From Streptomyces sulphureus DSM 40104 (GTDB taxonomy: Bacteria; Actinomycetota; Actinomycetes; Streptomycetales; Streptomycetaceae): a stretch of 64,000 bases of DNA. The notes beneath the pieces were generated by a model, which saw nothing but the letters and a program-made list of their open reading frames with translations, did no database searches and had not been told where the DNA came from. Shown here piece after piece: positions 17,940 through 26,064 of the stretch. The DNA lies in the NCBI RefSeq assembly GCF_000381025.1, contig NZ_KB905814.1, positions 788,129 through 852,128 of the forward strand, read 5' to 3'. A program made the translations under genes and the position numbers. Numbering within the stretch: position 1 is the stretch's first letter; every line of letters starts with the position of its first letter.

Positions 17940-17945
17940 CAGAAT
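17940..17945 (+). promoter_or_regulatory. -10 box for leaderless afsQ1 mRNA
   Basis: CAGAAT ends seven bases before the GTG at 17953. There is no ribosome site before either possible start. This supports transcription starting at the GTG. Confidence 0.45.
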
Positions 17946-17952
17946 GGCGCGC

Positions 17953-18630
17953 GTGGCTTTCCTGTTGCTGATCGAGGACGACGACGCTGTCCGTACGGCC
18001 CTGGAGATGGGGCTCACCCGCCAGGGGCACCGCGTGGTGACCGCGGCCTCGGGCGAGGACGGCCTCAAACTGCTGCGCGAGCAGCGTCCTGACCTCATCG
18101 TGCTCGACGTCATGCTCCCCGGCATCGACGGCTTCGAGGTCTGCCGCCGCATCCGTCACACCGACCAGCTCCCGATCATCCTGCTCACGGCGCGCAGCGA
18201 CGACATCGACGTCGTCGTGGGCCTGGAGTCGGGGGCCGACGACTACGTCGTCAAGCCGGTGCAGGGCAGGGTCCTCGACGCGCGCATCCGTGCCGTGATG
18301 CGCCGCGGCGAGCGCGAGTCCAGCGACTCGGCCACCTTCGGCTCGCTCACCATCGACCGCTCGGCGATGACGGCGACCAAGAACGGCGAGGACCTCCAAC
18401 TCACCCCCACGGAGCTGAGGTTGCTGCTGGAGTTGAGCCGCAGGCCCGGCCAGGCGCTCTCCCGGCAGCAGCTCCTCAGGCTCGTCTGGGAGCACGACTA
18501 CCTCGGTGACTCCCGCCTCGTCGACGCCTGCGTGCAGCGTCTGCGCGCCAAGGTGGAGGACGTCCCGTCCTCACCGACCCTCATCCGCACGGTCCGCGGC
18601 GTCGGCTACCGGCTGGACGCTCCTCAGTGA
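17953..18630 (+). CDS. afsQ1: Response regulator AfsQ1
   Basis: A 225-residue OmpR/PhoB-type response regulator. The receiver domain has the acidic pocket EDDD at residues 8-11, phospho-acceptor Asp52 in IVLDVMLPG, and the conserved Thr and Lys in LLTARSDD and VVKPVQ. The winged-helix output domain (about 125-222) contains LQLTPTELRLLLEL and TLIRTVRGVGYRLD. With AfsQ2 it controls antibiotic production and nitrogen and phosphate responses in S. coelicolor. The GTG at 17953 gives a length of 225 and an N-terminus in register with the S. coelicolor protein as I recall it; an ATG three codons upstream is the alternative. The stop overlaps afsQ2 by four bases. Confidence 0.93.
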   Translation: MAFLLLIEDDDAVRTALEMGLTRQGHRVVTAASGEDGLKLLREQRPDLIVLDVMLPGIDGFEVCRRIRHTDQLPIILLTARSDDIDVVVGLESGADDYVVKPVQGRVLDARIRAVMRRGERESSDSATFGSLTIDRSAMTATKNGEDLQLTPTELRLLLELSRRPGQALSRQQLLRLVWEHDYLGDSRLVDACVQRLRAKVEDVPSSPTLIRTVRGVGYRLDAPQ

Positions 18631-20360
18631 TCGCGCGCTCGCGGGACGGCGACCCCGGGGCCGCCGAAGAGGAATCACAGAAGGGCGAGGAACACCGGCC
18701 GGACGACGGCGGTTCCACGAAGAAGCTGCGCGGGATGCGGCGTTGGGTGGCCGGTGTGCTGCCGTCGCTGCGGCTGCGGCTCGTCGTGGTCTTCGCACTC
18801 GTCGCGCTGACCGCCGCCGTCTCAGCCTCGGGGATCGCCTACTGGCTCAACCGCGACGCCGTGCTCACCCGCGCGCAGAACGCGGCGCTCAACGACTTCC
18901 GGAAGTCGCTGGAGGACAACGCGGGAAACCTCCCGAGCGAGGTGGAGTGCGCTCAACTCCGCGAGGCGGCCGACCGGATGGCGGGCACCACCCAGAACTA
19001 CGAGGTGCTGGTGACAGGGCAGAGCCGCGACAGGGGCTCCTGCGCCGCCGCCTCCAGTGAGGACGACTTCACCCTCGCGCACGTCCCCGCCTCGCTCCGC
19101 AAGGCGGTCGACAAGCGCCGCACCGTGGACTCCGCCAACCGGCACCCGTACCACCTCTATTGGCAGCGCATCACGATAGACGGCAACCCCTTCCTCGTCG
19201 GAGGGGCGAAGGTGATCGGCGAGGAGCCGACGCCCACGGGCTACATGCTCAAGTCGCTCGCGCCCGAACGCGACGACCTCAACTCCCTCGCCTGGTCGCT
19301 GGGGATCGCCACGGGCCTCGCGCTCCTCGGCGCCATGCTCCTCGCACAGGCGGCCGCGACGACGGTGCTCCGCCCCGTGCGCAGGCTGGCGCAGGCGGCG
19401 AAGCAGCTAGGCGAGGGCCGCCTCGACACCCGTCTGAAGGCGACGGGCAGCGACGAACTCGCCGAACTCTCCAGGACGTTCAACCGCTCGGCCGAGGCGT
19501 TGGAGGCCCGTGTCGCCGAGTTGAGCGCCCGCGAGGAGTCGAGCCGCAGGTTCGTCGCCGACATGTCGCACGAGCTGCGTACGCCGATGACGGCGATCTC
19601 CGCCGTCACCGAGGTGCTGGAGGAGGAGCAGGAGAACCTCGACCCGATGATCGCGCCTGCCGTGCAGCTCGTCGTCAGCGAGACCCGGCGCCTCAACGAT
19701 CTCGTCGAGAACCTGATGGAGGTCACCCGCTTCGATGCCGGCACGGCCAGGCTCGTCCTCGACGACGTCGACGTCGCCGACCAGGTCACCGCCTGCATCG
19801 ACGCGCGCGCCTGGCTCGACGCCGTCGAACTCGACGCCGACCGCGGCATCATGGCCCGGCTAGACCCGCGCCGGCTCGACGTCGTCCTCGCCAACCTCAT
19901 CGGCAACGCGCTCAAGCACGGCGGCTCCCCCGTGCGCGTCTCCGTGCGCACCGAGACCCCGCAGCCGGGCGACGCGGAGGCCGCGCGCCTCGTCGGCGCC
20001 CCGGCACAGGAGCCGCAGCGCGAGCTGGTGATCGAGGTGGCCGACCGCGGGCCCGGCATCCCCGAAGAGGTACTGCCGCACGTTTTCGACCGCTTCTACA
20101 AGGCGAGCGCCGCACGCCCCCGCTCCGACGGCAGCGGCCTCGGCCTCTCCATCGCCATGGAGAACGCACACATCCACGGCGGCTGGATCACGGCCCACAA
20201 CTCCCCGGAGGGCGGCGCCGTCTTCTCCCTCCGCCTCCCGCGCGACGCCCACCGCGTCGCAGGCGGCGAGATGGAGGGCGAGGCCGACGACGCGGAGAGC
20301 AGCAGCAGGAGGCGCCGCCGCGACGGCGCGGAGTCCGGCGACGGAGGGGACGGGGAGTGA
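18627..20360 (+). CDS. afsQ2: Sensor histidine kinase AfsQ2
   Basis: A 577-residue membrane histidine kinase. Order: cytoplasmic tail; first membrane helix (RLVVVFALVALTAAVSASGIAYW, residues about 52-73); extracellular sensor of about 150 residues holding two cysteines; second helix (SLGIATGLALLGAMLLAQA); HAMP; HisKA with His315 in ADMSHELRTPM; and the ATP domain with N box (LIGNALKHG), DRGPGIPEE, FDRFYK and GSGLGLSIA. It phosphorylates AfsQ1. The 45-residue C-terminal tail is acidic and Arg-rich. Start and stop each overlap the neighbouring genes by four bases, so three genes are coupled. Confidence 0.93.
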   Translation: MIARSRDGDPGAAEEESQKGEEHRPDDGGSTKKLRGMRRWVAGVLPSLRLRLVVVFALVALTAAVSASGIAYWLNRDAVLTRAQNAALNDFRKSLEDNAGNLPSEVECAQLREAADRMAGTTQNYEVLVTGQSRDRGSCAAASSEDDFTLAHVPASLRKAVDKRRTVDSANRHPYHLYWQRITIDGNPFLVGGAKVIGEEPTPTGYMLKSLAPERDDLNSLAWSLGIATGLALLGAMLLAQAAATTVLRPVRRLAQAAKQLGEGRLDTRLKATGSDELAELSRTFNRSAEALEARVAELSAREESSRRFVADMSHELRTPMTAISAVTEVLEEEQENLDPMIAPAVQLVVSETRRLNDLVENLMEVTRFDAGTARLVLDDVDVADQVTACIDARAWLDAVELDADRGIMARLDPRRLDVVLANLIGNALKHGGSPVRVSVRTETPQPGDAEAARLVGAPAQEPQRELVIEVADRGPGIPEEVLPHVFDRFYKASAARPRSDGSGLGLSIAMENAHIHGGWITAHNSPEGGAVFSLRLPRDAHRVAGGEMEGEADDAESSSRRRRRDGAESGDGGDGE

Positions 20361-21067
20361 AAGGCCGTACCAGCGCGCGCCGTTGGGAAACGGGGGGCGC
20401 CGAAGAGCGCCGCGGCAGGCGCGCCCAGGGCCACCAGGACACGGGAAGCCGTGTACTCGCTCTCGCCGCGGCCTCCTTGGCCGCCGCGGCGCTGCTCTCC
20501 GGGTGCGGAATCAGGGCCACCTCGGTGCCGGTGGACGCCGGCGCCGCGCCGTCGCGCGTCGGCTGCGCCCCGCCCACGTCGACGCCGCCCGCCGCACCCG
20601 GCGCGGAGACGAGCCAGGTGCGGGTCTTCCTCGTCTGCGGGTCGCGGGTGGCGCCCGTCGAGCGGGAGGTGGCCATACCGCAGGGTCGCTCGTCCGCGCG
20701 CCGGGTCCCCGTCGCCCGGGCGCTCCTTGAGGAGCTCACCGGGGCCCCGCCGCGTTCCGAGCGCGCGACGGGATTCGAGAGCGCCGTGCCGCAGGACCTC
20801 ACGGTGGACGGCGGCACGGAGGCGGACCCGAAGGAGGCGCTGCGGCTGAGCGTCCCGCTCGACGAGCTGCCGGCTTTCGCGCTCGCGCAGATCGTGTGCA
20901 CCTTCAGCGACAGCGCGGCGGCCGACACCAACGACGCCGTCGTCCTCGGCGGCCCCGCCGAGACCGTGGAGGAGGCCGAACGGGCCCGCCCGCTGGAGCG
21001 GTTCGAGTGCGGCACGGCGCTCCGCACCCGCCCCGAGGCGGCGGAGACGGCGGGCACCCGCGTGTGA
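20357..21067 (+). CDS. Lipoprotein of the afsQ operon
   Basis: A 236-residue secreted lipoprotein. About 30 polar residues are followed by a signal helix (VLALAAASLAAAALLSGC) with the lipid-anchored Cys at residue 50. The mature part has a short Pro-rich linker and a compact domain (RVFLVCGSRVAPVEREV, RVPVARALLEELTGAPP, LTVDGG, LPAFALAQIVCTFSD) that resembles the GerMN sporulation/germination fold. It is coupled by a four-base overlap to afsQ2 and is the conserved third gene of the locus in Streptomyces. A role in sensing for AfsQ2 is possible but unproven. Confidence 0.85.
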   Translation: MKGRTSARRWETGGAEERRGRRAQGHQDTGSRVLALAAASLAAAALLSGCGIRATSVPVDAGAAPSRVGCAPPTSTPPAAPGAETSQVRVFLVCGSRVAPVEREVAIPQGRSSARRVPVARALLEELTGAPPRSERATGFESAVPQDLTVDGGTEADPKEALRLSVPLDELPAFALAQIVCTFSDSAAADTNDAVVLGGPAETVEEAERARPLERFECGTALRTRPEAAETAGTRV

Positions 21068-21194
21068 ACCCCGAGCGCCGGTGAAGAGCCCTCCGAGGCC
21101 GGCGTGCAGGGCGGGGCGTACGCCGGGACAAGCTGTGGGGAACCGGACGCTTCGGACCGGAACCGCAGCGCCCGGAGGCAACGTCCTCAGTTGC

Positions 21195-21821
21195 GTGCAG
21201 CGCCATGGCCCAGGCGGCAGAACAGCCGCCTTCCGCATCCGCGCCGCGGGATTCCTCCTGCTCGGCGCGTACCTCCTGTTCGTCGGATGGCTGACGCTAC
21301 GGCCGCTCGCCGTCCCGTGGGTCCTCCCGACGAACACCCGGCCGTTCGCCACCATCCGCGCCGACCTCGCCGACGGGCCCACCGCGGCGCTGACCGGAAT
21401 CGGAGGCGGACTGCTGCTCATGGTGCCGCTCGCCCTGCTCCTGCCGATCGCGGGCGGCGGCTGGCGCCGCCCGCTCCCCGCGCTGTGGCTGCGGGCGGTG
21501 GGCGTGACCGGGCTGCTCTCGTCGGGGATAGCGGTGACGCAGTCCGGGATCTCGGGCCAGATGGGGAACGTCGACTCGGTGCTGCTCAACACGCTGGGCG
21601 TCGCGGTGCTGCAACCGCTGCTCTTCCCACCGCTGCGGGGCTGGCTGTTGCGGGGCCCGCGAAGGGCGGGCACCGGTGGTCGGTCCGCGGGCCGGTCCGG
21701 CGGGGGCGCGGCGCCGCGCCAGTCCGGTAGCCCTGAGGGGTCGTCCCCGAGGACAACCAGGGTTCACCTCACTCCGTGGCCCGAGGCGGGGGTGGCTCAC
21801 CGCGGCTACCTTCATAAGTAG
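21195..21821 (+). CDS. VanZ-family membrane protein
   Basis: A 208-residue VanZ-like protein with four predicted membrane helices (AAGFLLLGAYLLFVGWLTL; a second near GGGLLLMVPLALLLPIAG; a third near WLRAVGVTGLLSSGIAV; a fourth near LNTLGVAVLQPLLFPPL). The VanZ fold shows conserved polar residues between helices, here the QSGISGQMGNVDSVLLNT segment. VanZ lowers teicoplanin sensitivity in other bacteria by an unknown route. The GTG start gives the typical Streptomyces N-terminus; the tail of about 65 residues is low-complexity. The upstream gap of 127 bases has no notable feature. Confidence 0.78.
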   Translation: MQRHGPGGRTAAFRIRAAGFLLLGAYLLFVGWLTLRPLAVPWVLPTNTRPFATIRADLADGPTAALTGIGGGLLLMVPLALLLPIAGGGWRRPLPALWLRAVGVTGLLSSGIAVTQSGISGQMGNVDSVLLNTLGVAVLQPLLFPPLRGWLLRGPRRAGTGGRSAGRSGGGAAPRQSGSPEGSSPRTTRVHLTPWPEAGVAHRGYLHK

Positions 21822-21869
21822 GCAGAAGGCCCCGACGGGGCTCCGCCACCGATACGAAGGAGCACCGAG

Positions 21870-22067
21870 ATGTCCACACTGGCCCGCCCGCGCAACGGAC
21901 GGATGATCGGCGGTGTGTGCGCCGGGCTCGCCCGCCGCTTCGGTACCACGCCGACCACGATGCGCGTCCTCTTCCTGCTCTCGTGCCTGCTGCCGGGACC
22001 GCAGTTCGTGCTCTACCTGGCGCTGTGGGTACTGATGCCGAACGAGGACGAGCACACCGCCTGGTGA
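21870..22067 (+). CDS. PspC-domain small membrane protein
   Basis: A 65-residue protein made almost entirely of one PspC domain: a GRMIGGVCAGLARRFG motif, then one or two membrane helices (MRVLFLLSCLLPGPQFVLYLALWVLMP). Stand-alone PspC proteins are common in Streptomyces and are linked to envelope stress. A strong GGAGCACCGAG ribosome site precedes the ATG. Confidence 0.9.
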   Translation: MSTLARPRNGRMIGGVCAGLARRFGTTPTTMRVLFLLSCLLPGPQFVLYLALWVLMPNEDEHTAW

Positions 22068-22086
22068 GCCGCCGACCGCAGCCGCA

Positions 22087-22130
22087 CGCGAGGGCGGCGG
22101 TCCACCGCAGGGTGGACCGCCGCCCTCGCG
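22087..22130. terminator. Very strong bidirectional terminator
   Basis: A perfect 20-bp stem (arms 22087-22106 and 22111-22130) closes on a GCAG loop. It lies between convergent PspC and secreted-protein genes. Confidence 0.92.
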
Positions 22131-22149
22131 ACTGTCGGGAGGTGTGCCC

Positions 22150-22413
22150 TCAGGAGATGAGGCCGCCACCGAGCGGGACGCCGCCGAGGAGTTCCTGACC
22201 CGAGGGGCTGCCGGCGTCCGACTGCTGGGAGTCCTGGTTGAGGAGGCTGTCGGTGGTCTTGCCGAGGTCCTGGTCGGCGACCGCGTCCGTGGCGGCGTCG
22301 ACGGTGGGGCCGAGGGCCGGTGCGGCGGCGGCCGTGCCGGCGCCCGCGAGGGCTGCGGCTCCGGCGAGTGCGACGGCGCCGAGGGTCTTGCGGGTGAGGT
22401 GCGTGGTCTGCAA
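22150..22413 (-). CDS. Small secreted protein
   Basis: An 87-residue protein with an N-terminal signal peptide (RKTLGAVALAGAAALAGAG, cleavage likely at GTAAAA-P) and a mature part of about 55 residues rich in Asp, Gln and Gly (DQDLGKTTDSLLNQDSQQSD), ending in a Gly/Leu-rich tail (GQELLGGVPLGGGLIS). The start is taken as TTG at 22413 because it is preceded by GCGAGGAC at correct spacing and directly begins the signal peptide; upstream starts would translate the promoter. Short exported proteins of this type occur in many Streptomyces. The function is unknown. Confidence 0.65.
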   Translation of the reverse strand: MQTTHLTRKTLGAVALAGAAALAGAGTAAAAPALGPTVDAATDAVADQDLGKTTDSLLNQDSQQSDAGSPSGQELLGGVPLGGGLIS

Positions 22414-22457
22414 CGTAGTCCTCGCTGTGTGTGGGGATTTCTTCAGCGGCGACCGCG

Positions 22458-22487
22458 AACGTAGCCAGGCGACTGCGGAGCGTGCAA
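22458..22487 (-). promoter_or_regulatory. Promoter of the small secreted protein gene
   Basis: On the minus strand TTGCAC (22487-22482) and TACGTT (22463-22458) are separated by 18 bases, a good vegetative-type promoter. The inferred leader is about 40 bases and contains the GAGG ribosome site. Confidence 0.55.
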
Positions 22488-22524
22488 ACACCCCCGGCCC
22501 CTGCCCCGTCGCCCACCCGTGCCC

Positions 22525-22552
22525 CGCGCGGGGATGCAGCACTCCCCGCGCG
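22525..22552 (-). terminator. Terminator directly after add
   Basis: CGCGCGGGGA and TCCCCGCGCG form a perfect 10-bp stem with an 8-base loop. The hairpin touches the add stop codon. Confidence 0.8.
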
Positions 22553-23722
22553 TCAACTGCCTGACGGAGCCGCCGTGCTGGTCAGCGGGGCGGTCTCCAG
22601 TGCGTCACGGAAGAGCCACTCGGACTTCAGCTCGGCGTAGCCCGGCTTGATCACGTCATTGATCATGGCGAGACGTTCATCGAAAGGGATGAAGGCGGAC
22701 TTCATCGCATTGACGGTGAACCACTGCACGTCGTCGAGCGTGTAGTGGAAGGTGCGCACCAGCTCCCTGAACTCGCGGCTCATGCAGGTGTCGCTCATCA
22801 ACCGGTTGTCCGTGTTGACCGTCGCCCTGAAGTGGAGGCGCCGCAGGAGGCCCAGCGGGTGTTCGGCGTACGAGGTGGCCGCGCCCGTCTGGAGGTTGGA
22901 GGTCGGGCAGAGCTCCAACGGGATGCGCTTGTCCCGCACGTACGAGGCGAGGCGCCCCAGCGCCACCGACCCGTCGTCGCCGACCTGCACGTCGTCGATG
23001 ATGCGTACGCCGTGGCCCAGCCGGTCGGCGCCGCACCACTGGAGCGCCTGCCAGATCGAGGGGAGGCCGAACGCCTCGCCTGCGTGGATGGTGAAGTGGT
23101 TGTTCTCCCGCTTGAGGTACTCGAAGGCGTCGAGGTGGCGCGTGGGCGGGTGGCCGGCCTCGGCGCCCGCGATGTCGAAGCCGACGACGCCCGAATCCCG
23201 GTGGCGGTTGGCGAGTTCGGCGATCTCCAGCGACCGCGCGGCGTGCCGCATCGCCGTGAGCAGCGCCCCCACGCGGATACGGTGTCCGGCGGCGAGCGCG
23301 TTCCGCTCGCCCTGGCGGAAGCCCTCGACGACCGCCTCGACGACCTCTTCCAGCGTGAGCCCTTGTGTGAGGTGCTGCTCGGGTGCGAACCGCACCTCGG
23401 CGTAGACGACGCCGTCGGCCGCGAGGTCCTCGGCGCACTCGGCGGCCGTGCGCACCAGCGCCCCGCGGGTCTGCATGACGCCGACGGTGTGCCGGAAGGT
23501 CTCCAGGTACCGCTCCAGCGAACCGGAGCTGGCGGCGGAGCGGAACCACTCGGCGAGGCGCTCGGGGTCGGACTCGGGGAGGCCCTCGTAGCCCGTCTCC
23601 GCTGCGAGGTCGACGACGGTCGCCGGGCGCAGGCCGCCGTCGAGGTGGTCGTGGAGGAGGACCTTGGGCGCGCGGTGGATCTGCTCCGGGGTCGGTGTGT
23701 TCGCGGGCATCTGGCTCGTCAT
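22553..23722 (-). CDS. add: Adenosine deaminase
   Basis: A 389-residue amidohydrolase-fold enzyme converting adenosine and deoxyadenosine to inosine and deoxyinosine, which punA can then cleave. Metal and catalytic motifs: [31 protein letters not shown] and [10 protein letters not shown]. The ATG at 23722 is chosen because a TACCCT -10 box ends six bases before it and the palindromic operator lies 16 bases upstream; longer versions would translate the operator. A leaderless mRNA is likely. It is monocistronic, with a terminator touching its stop. Confidence 0.93.
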   Translation of the reverse strand: MTSQMPANTPTPEQIHRAPKVLLHDHLDGGLRPATVVDLAAETGYEGLPESDPERLAEWFRSAASSGSLERYLETFRHTVGVMQTRGALVRTAAECAEDLAADGVVYAEVRFAPEQHLTQGLTLEEVVEAVVEGFRQGERNALAAGHRIRVGALLTAMRHAARSLEIAELANRHRDSGVVGFDIAGAEAGHPPTRHLDAFEYLKRENNHFTIHAGEAFGLPSIWQALQWCGADRLGHGVRIIDDVQVGDDGSVALGRLASYVRDKRIPLELCPTSNLQTGAATSYAEHPLGLLRRLHFRATVNTDNRLMSDTCMSREFRELVRTFHYTLDDVQWFTVNAMKSAFIPFDERLAMINDVIKPGYAELKSEWLFRDALETAPLTSTAAPSGS

Positions 23723-23738
23723 CCAGGCAGGGTAGCTG

Positions 23739-23750
23739 CTACGCGCGTAG
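23739..23750. promoter_or_regulatory. Nucleoside-regulon operator at add (CTACGCGCGTAG)
   Basis: An exact copy of the punA palindrome. It ends four bases before the add -10 box (TACCCT, 23734-23729 on the minus strand), so it occupies the promoter spacer. Confidence 0.78.
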
Positions 23751-23827
23751 AAGGCATCCTCTTCCCGCTGCGACGCACCCGGAGGCACCCAACTCCTGTG
23801 CCGCCACCGCGCATTGAAAAACCCGCC

Positions 23828-24148
23828 TCAGGTGTCGATACGCCAGGGGAGCCCGCGCAGCCGGCCGATCTCGCCGGCGGCGAGGAGGGCGAGGAGGCGC
23901 AGGACCTCGTTGAGTGGCAGGTCGTTGAGCTCACCTGGAGGCACCGTGCCGTCCTCGAGGTTCTGCCAGTGCACCGCGCCACCGCGGTAGGCGCTCAGAC
24001 TCCAACCGCTGTCGTGCCTCAGCATCACCGCCGGGTGCTCGCCGTCCGCATCGTGCAGGCTGTCGAGGATGCGGCGGCGCATCTCGGCATCCGGGTCCCG
24101 GAAGGCGGCTCCGCCGGCGTCGTACATCAGGAAACCCATGGCGCCCAT
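23828..24148 (-). CDS. Conserved hypothetical protein, 106 residues
   Basis: A 106-residue soluble protein that I do not recognise. It starts MGAMGFLMYDAGG, has an acidic helical segment (PDAEMRRRILDSLHDADGEHP), short strands (AVMLRHDSGWSLSAYRGGAVHWQN) and ends in a Leu-rich helix (LNEVLRLLALLAAGEIGRL). Codon bias is that of a real gene. Size and make-up resemble small immunity-type proteins of actinobacteria, but no toxin gene is adjacent. Two further in-frame Met codons (at 24139 and 24130) could also start it. Confidence 0.65.
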   Translation of the reverse strand: MGAMGFLMYDAGGAAFRDPDAEMRRRILDSLHDADGEHPAVMLRHDSGWSLSAYRGGAVHWQNLEDGTVPPGELNDLPLNEVLRLLALLAAGEIGRLRGLPWRIDT

Positions 24149-24276
24149 TACCTCACGCCTCGGCCCCTGCTTCGGTGAGATCCGCCCGCGCCGCACCGGC
24201 TTGGCGGGCTGTTCGATACCCAATGGTGATGGAGCGGCCTGCGCCGGGCGGTGGTCCTTCTGCCATCGTTCTGCTC

Positions 24277-25023
24277 GTGACTGAGCAGCGAGCGACGCCC
24301 GTCAGGGAAGCACGTCTCGGCCGCCCCGCGGGGCCCGTAAGGACCGCACCGCACGCGGTGGTCCTGGTGCTGCCGGGAGGTGGGGAGGCGTCGAGCCTGC
24401 GGCGCCAACGCGCGGCGCCCGCCTGGACGGCGCGCACGCTCGCGCGCCGGCTCGTCCGCGGCACGGAGCCGCTCCTCGCGCACCCGGTGCGCCTCCGTTG
24501 CCGCGGCTGGGGCGAGGAGGGCCTGCCGGTGCAGGACGCGCGGTGGGCCGTCGAGGAGGTCGGCCGCCGCTACGGGGACGTGCCCGTCTGCCTCGCCGGC
24601 GTCGACACGGGGGCCCGCGCCGCGCTCCAGGCCGCCGGGCACCCCGCCGTCGCCTCCGTGCTGGCGCTGGGACCGCGGTTGCCGGAGTCGGGGGAGCCCG
24701 AGCCCGTACGGCAGCTCCTCGGCCGCAAGGTGCTCATCGCGCACGGCACCGAGGACGAGCGCACGGAACCCGAGCTCTCCTACCGCCTCGCCGAGCGCGC
24801 CAAGAAGGTCAACGCGGACGTCTGCCGCTTCGAGGTCCACTCGGACGGCCACGCGCTTCGGCAGCACCGGTTCGAAGTCACCGCGCTCGCCCGGGACTTC
24901 GTCCGCGGCACGCTCTGCGACCTCGACTTCGCCAGGCCGCTCGCCGACGCCATGGCGGCCCCGCCGCCGATAGGCTTGCGGATGCCGCTCGCCTCCGGGT
25001 TCGGCAGGTCGCTGCGGCTGTGA
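24277..25023 (+). CDS. Alpha/beta-hydrolase-fold protein with altered nucleophile elbow
   Basis: A 248-residue alpha/beta-hydrolase of the dienelactone-hydrolase-like type. Visible are an early strand and oxyanion-type loop (AVVLVLPGGGEAS), a nucleophile elbow that reads LAGVDTGARAA, a later acid-loop region (KVLIAHGTEDERT) and a His segment (DGHALRQHRFE). The elbow holds Asp where Ser or Cys is usual. The protein is therefore either a non-catalytic relative or uses Asp like haloalkane dehalogenases. The GTG start lacks a ribosome site and follows CATCGT by seven bases. It is convergent with the LysR gene, with only seven bases between the stops. Confidence 0.72.
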   Translation: MTEQRATPVREARLGRPAGPVRTAPHAVVLVLPGGGEASSLRRQRAAPAWTARTLARRLVRGTEPLLAHPVRLRCRGWGEEGLPVQDARWAVEEVGRRYGDVPVCLAGVDTGARAALQAAGHPAVASVLALGPRLPESGEPEPVRQLLGRKVLIAHGTEDERTEPELSYRLAERAKKVNADVCRFEVHSDGHALRQHRFEVTALARDFVRGTLCDLDFARPLADAMAAPPPIGLRMPLASGFGRSLRL

Positions 25024-25030
25024 GGACGGT

Positions 25031-25972
25031 TCACTCCGAGAGCAGCCGTCCTTTGCGTGCCAGCAGGAACCGCTTGAACGCCGCGACGGGCGAGGTGTCC
25101 TGGTGCCCGGCGAGCCACGCCACCCCGATCTCGCGGAACGCGCGCGGCGCCGTCACCGTCAACTCGTGGACGCCCTGGCGGTGTACGGGCGCCGGGGGCA
25201 GCAGCGCGACGCCGAGGCCGGCCGCGACGAGGCCGCGAATCGTCTCCGACTCCTCGCCCTCGAAGGCGATCCGCGGACGGAAGCCGGCCTGTGTGCAGAG
25301 GTCGTCGAGGATGCGCCGCATCCCGTAGCCGCGCTCCAGCGTGACGAAGGACTCGCTCGCCGTCTCCGCGAGCCGCACGCGCCTGCGGCGGGCGAGCGGG
25401 TGGTCGTCGGGGACGACGAGCCGGAGCCGCTGCTCGTCGAGGCGGCGGGAGACTAGGTCGGGTGCCGCGGGCAGCGGCGAGGTGAGGCAGAGGTCCAACT
25501 CGCCCGCGCGCAGGCGCTCCAGCATCGCGTCGCCGTACGTCTGCACCAGGGAGAAACGCACCCGGGGGTGCTCGGCGCGGAAGTCGCGGAGGAGGCTGGG
25601 GACCGTCTCCCAGCCGAGGGTGTGGAGGAAGCCGAAGGCGACCTTCCCCGTTGCGGGGTCGGCGTCGGTGCGGACGGACTCGGCCGCGCCCTCGACCGCC
25701 GCGAGGGCGCGCTCGGCCGAGGCGAGGAACGTGCGTCCTGCGGGGGTGAGGGAGAGCGTCCTGCCGTGCCGGGCGAAGAGTGCGACGCCGAGTTCCCGCT
25801 CCAGCCGGGTGAGGGAGCGGCTCAACGTCGACTGGGGGACGCCGAGTTCGTGCGCCGCGCGGGTGACGTGCTCAAGGCGGGCGACGGCGACGAACTGCGC
25901 GAGGCGCGGGGCGAGCGACGCCGCCCAGCCCGATGTGACAGAGGTGTCATTCTCGTGACCCGGCGATGACAT
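25031..25972 (-). CDS. LysR-family transcriptional regulator
   Basis: A 313-residue LysR regulator. The helix-turn-helix is at residues about 22-80 (FVAVARLEHVTRAAHELGVPQSTLSRSL, split) and the co-inducer domain follows (LAFGFLHTLG-like segment, LLRDFRAEHPRVRFSLVQ, GELDLCLTSPLP). It is divergent from an MFS exporter with a 92-base shared promoter, the usual layout for a LysR activator of its neighbour. The ATG is preceded by AGGAGGGG. Group members close to YnfL/YtlI-type regulators often control DHA1 exporters; the inducer cannot be told. Confidence 0.88.
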   Translation of the reverse strand: MSSPGHENDTSVTSGWAASLAPRLAQFVAVARLEHVTRAAHELGVPQSTLSRSLTRLERELGVALFARHGRTLSLTPAGRTFLASAERALAAVEGAAESVRTDADPATGKVAFGFLHTLGWETVPSLLRDFRAEHPRVRFSLVQTYGDAMLERLRAGELDLCLTSPLPAAPDLVSRRLDEQRLRLVVPDDHPLARRRRVRLAETASESFVTLERGYGMRRILDDLCTQAGFRPRIAFEGEESETIRGLVAAGLGVALLPPAPVHRQGVHELTVTAPRAFREIGVAWLAGHQDTSPVAAFKRFLLARKGRLLSE

Positions 25973-26052
25973 TGCCCCTCCTGAACTGTGTTGATGCGCG
26001 AATGGATCGATTTTCGCACTTCCGTGCATTGGACGCATGAAACGACCGGCCG

Positions 26053-26058
26053 TAACTT
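26053..26058 (+). promoter_or_regulatory. -10 box for leaderless MFS exporter mRNA
   Basis: TAACTT ends six bases before the ATG with no ribosome site between, the same arrangement as punA, deoC and add. Confidence 0.45.
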
Positions 26059-26064
26059 CGACGT

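Noticed and set aside
14731..17952. A very long plus-strand open frame joined upstream of afsQ1
   Set aside because: It runs antisense through mscR and sigQ and translates into Arg/Asp/Gly-rich nonsense. Only the last 225 codons are AfsQ1; the rest is open because of high GC.
23723..23788. An upstream in-frame start that lengthens adenosine deaminase by 22 residues
   Set aside because: It would translate the operator and -10 box, and homologues begin near the ATG at 23722.
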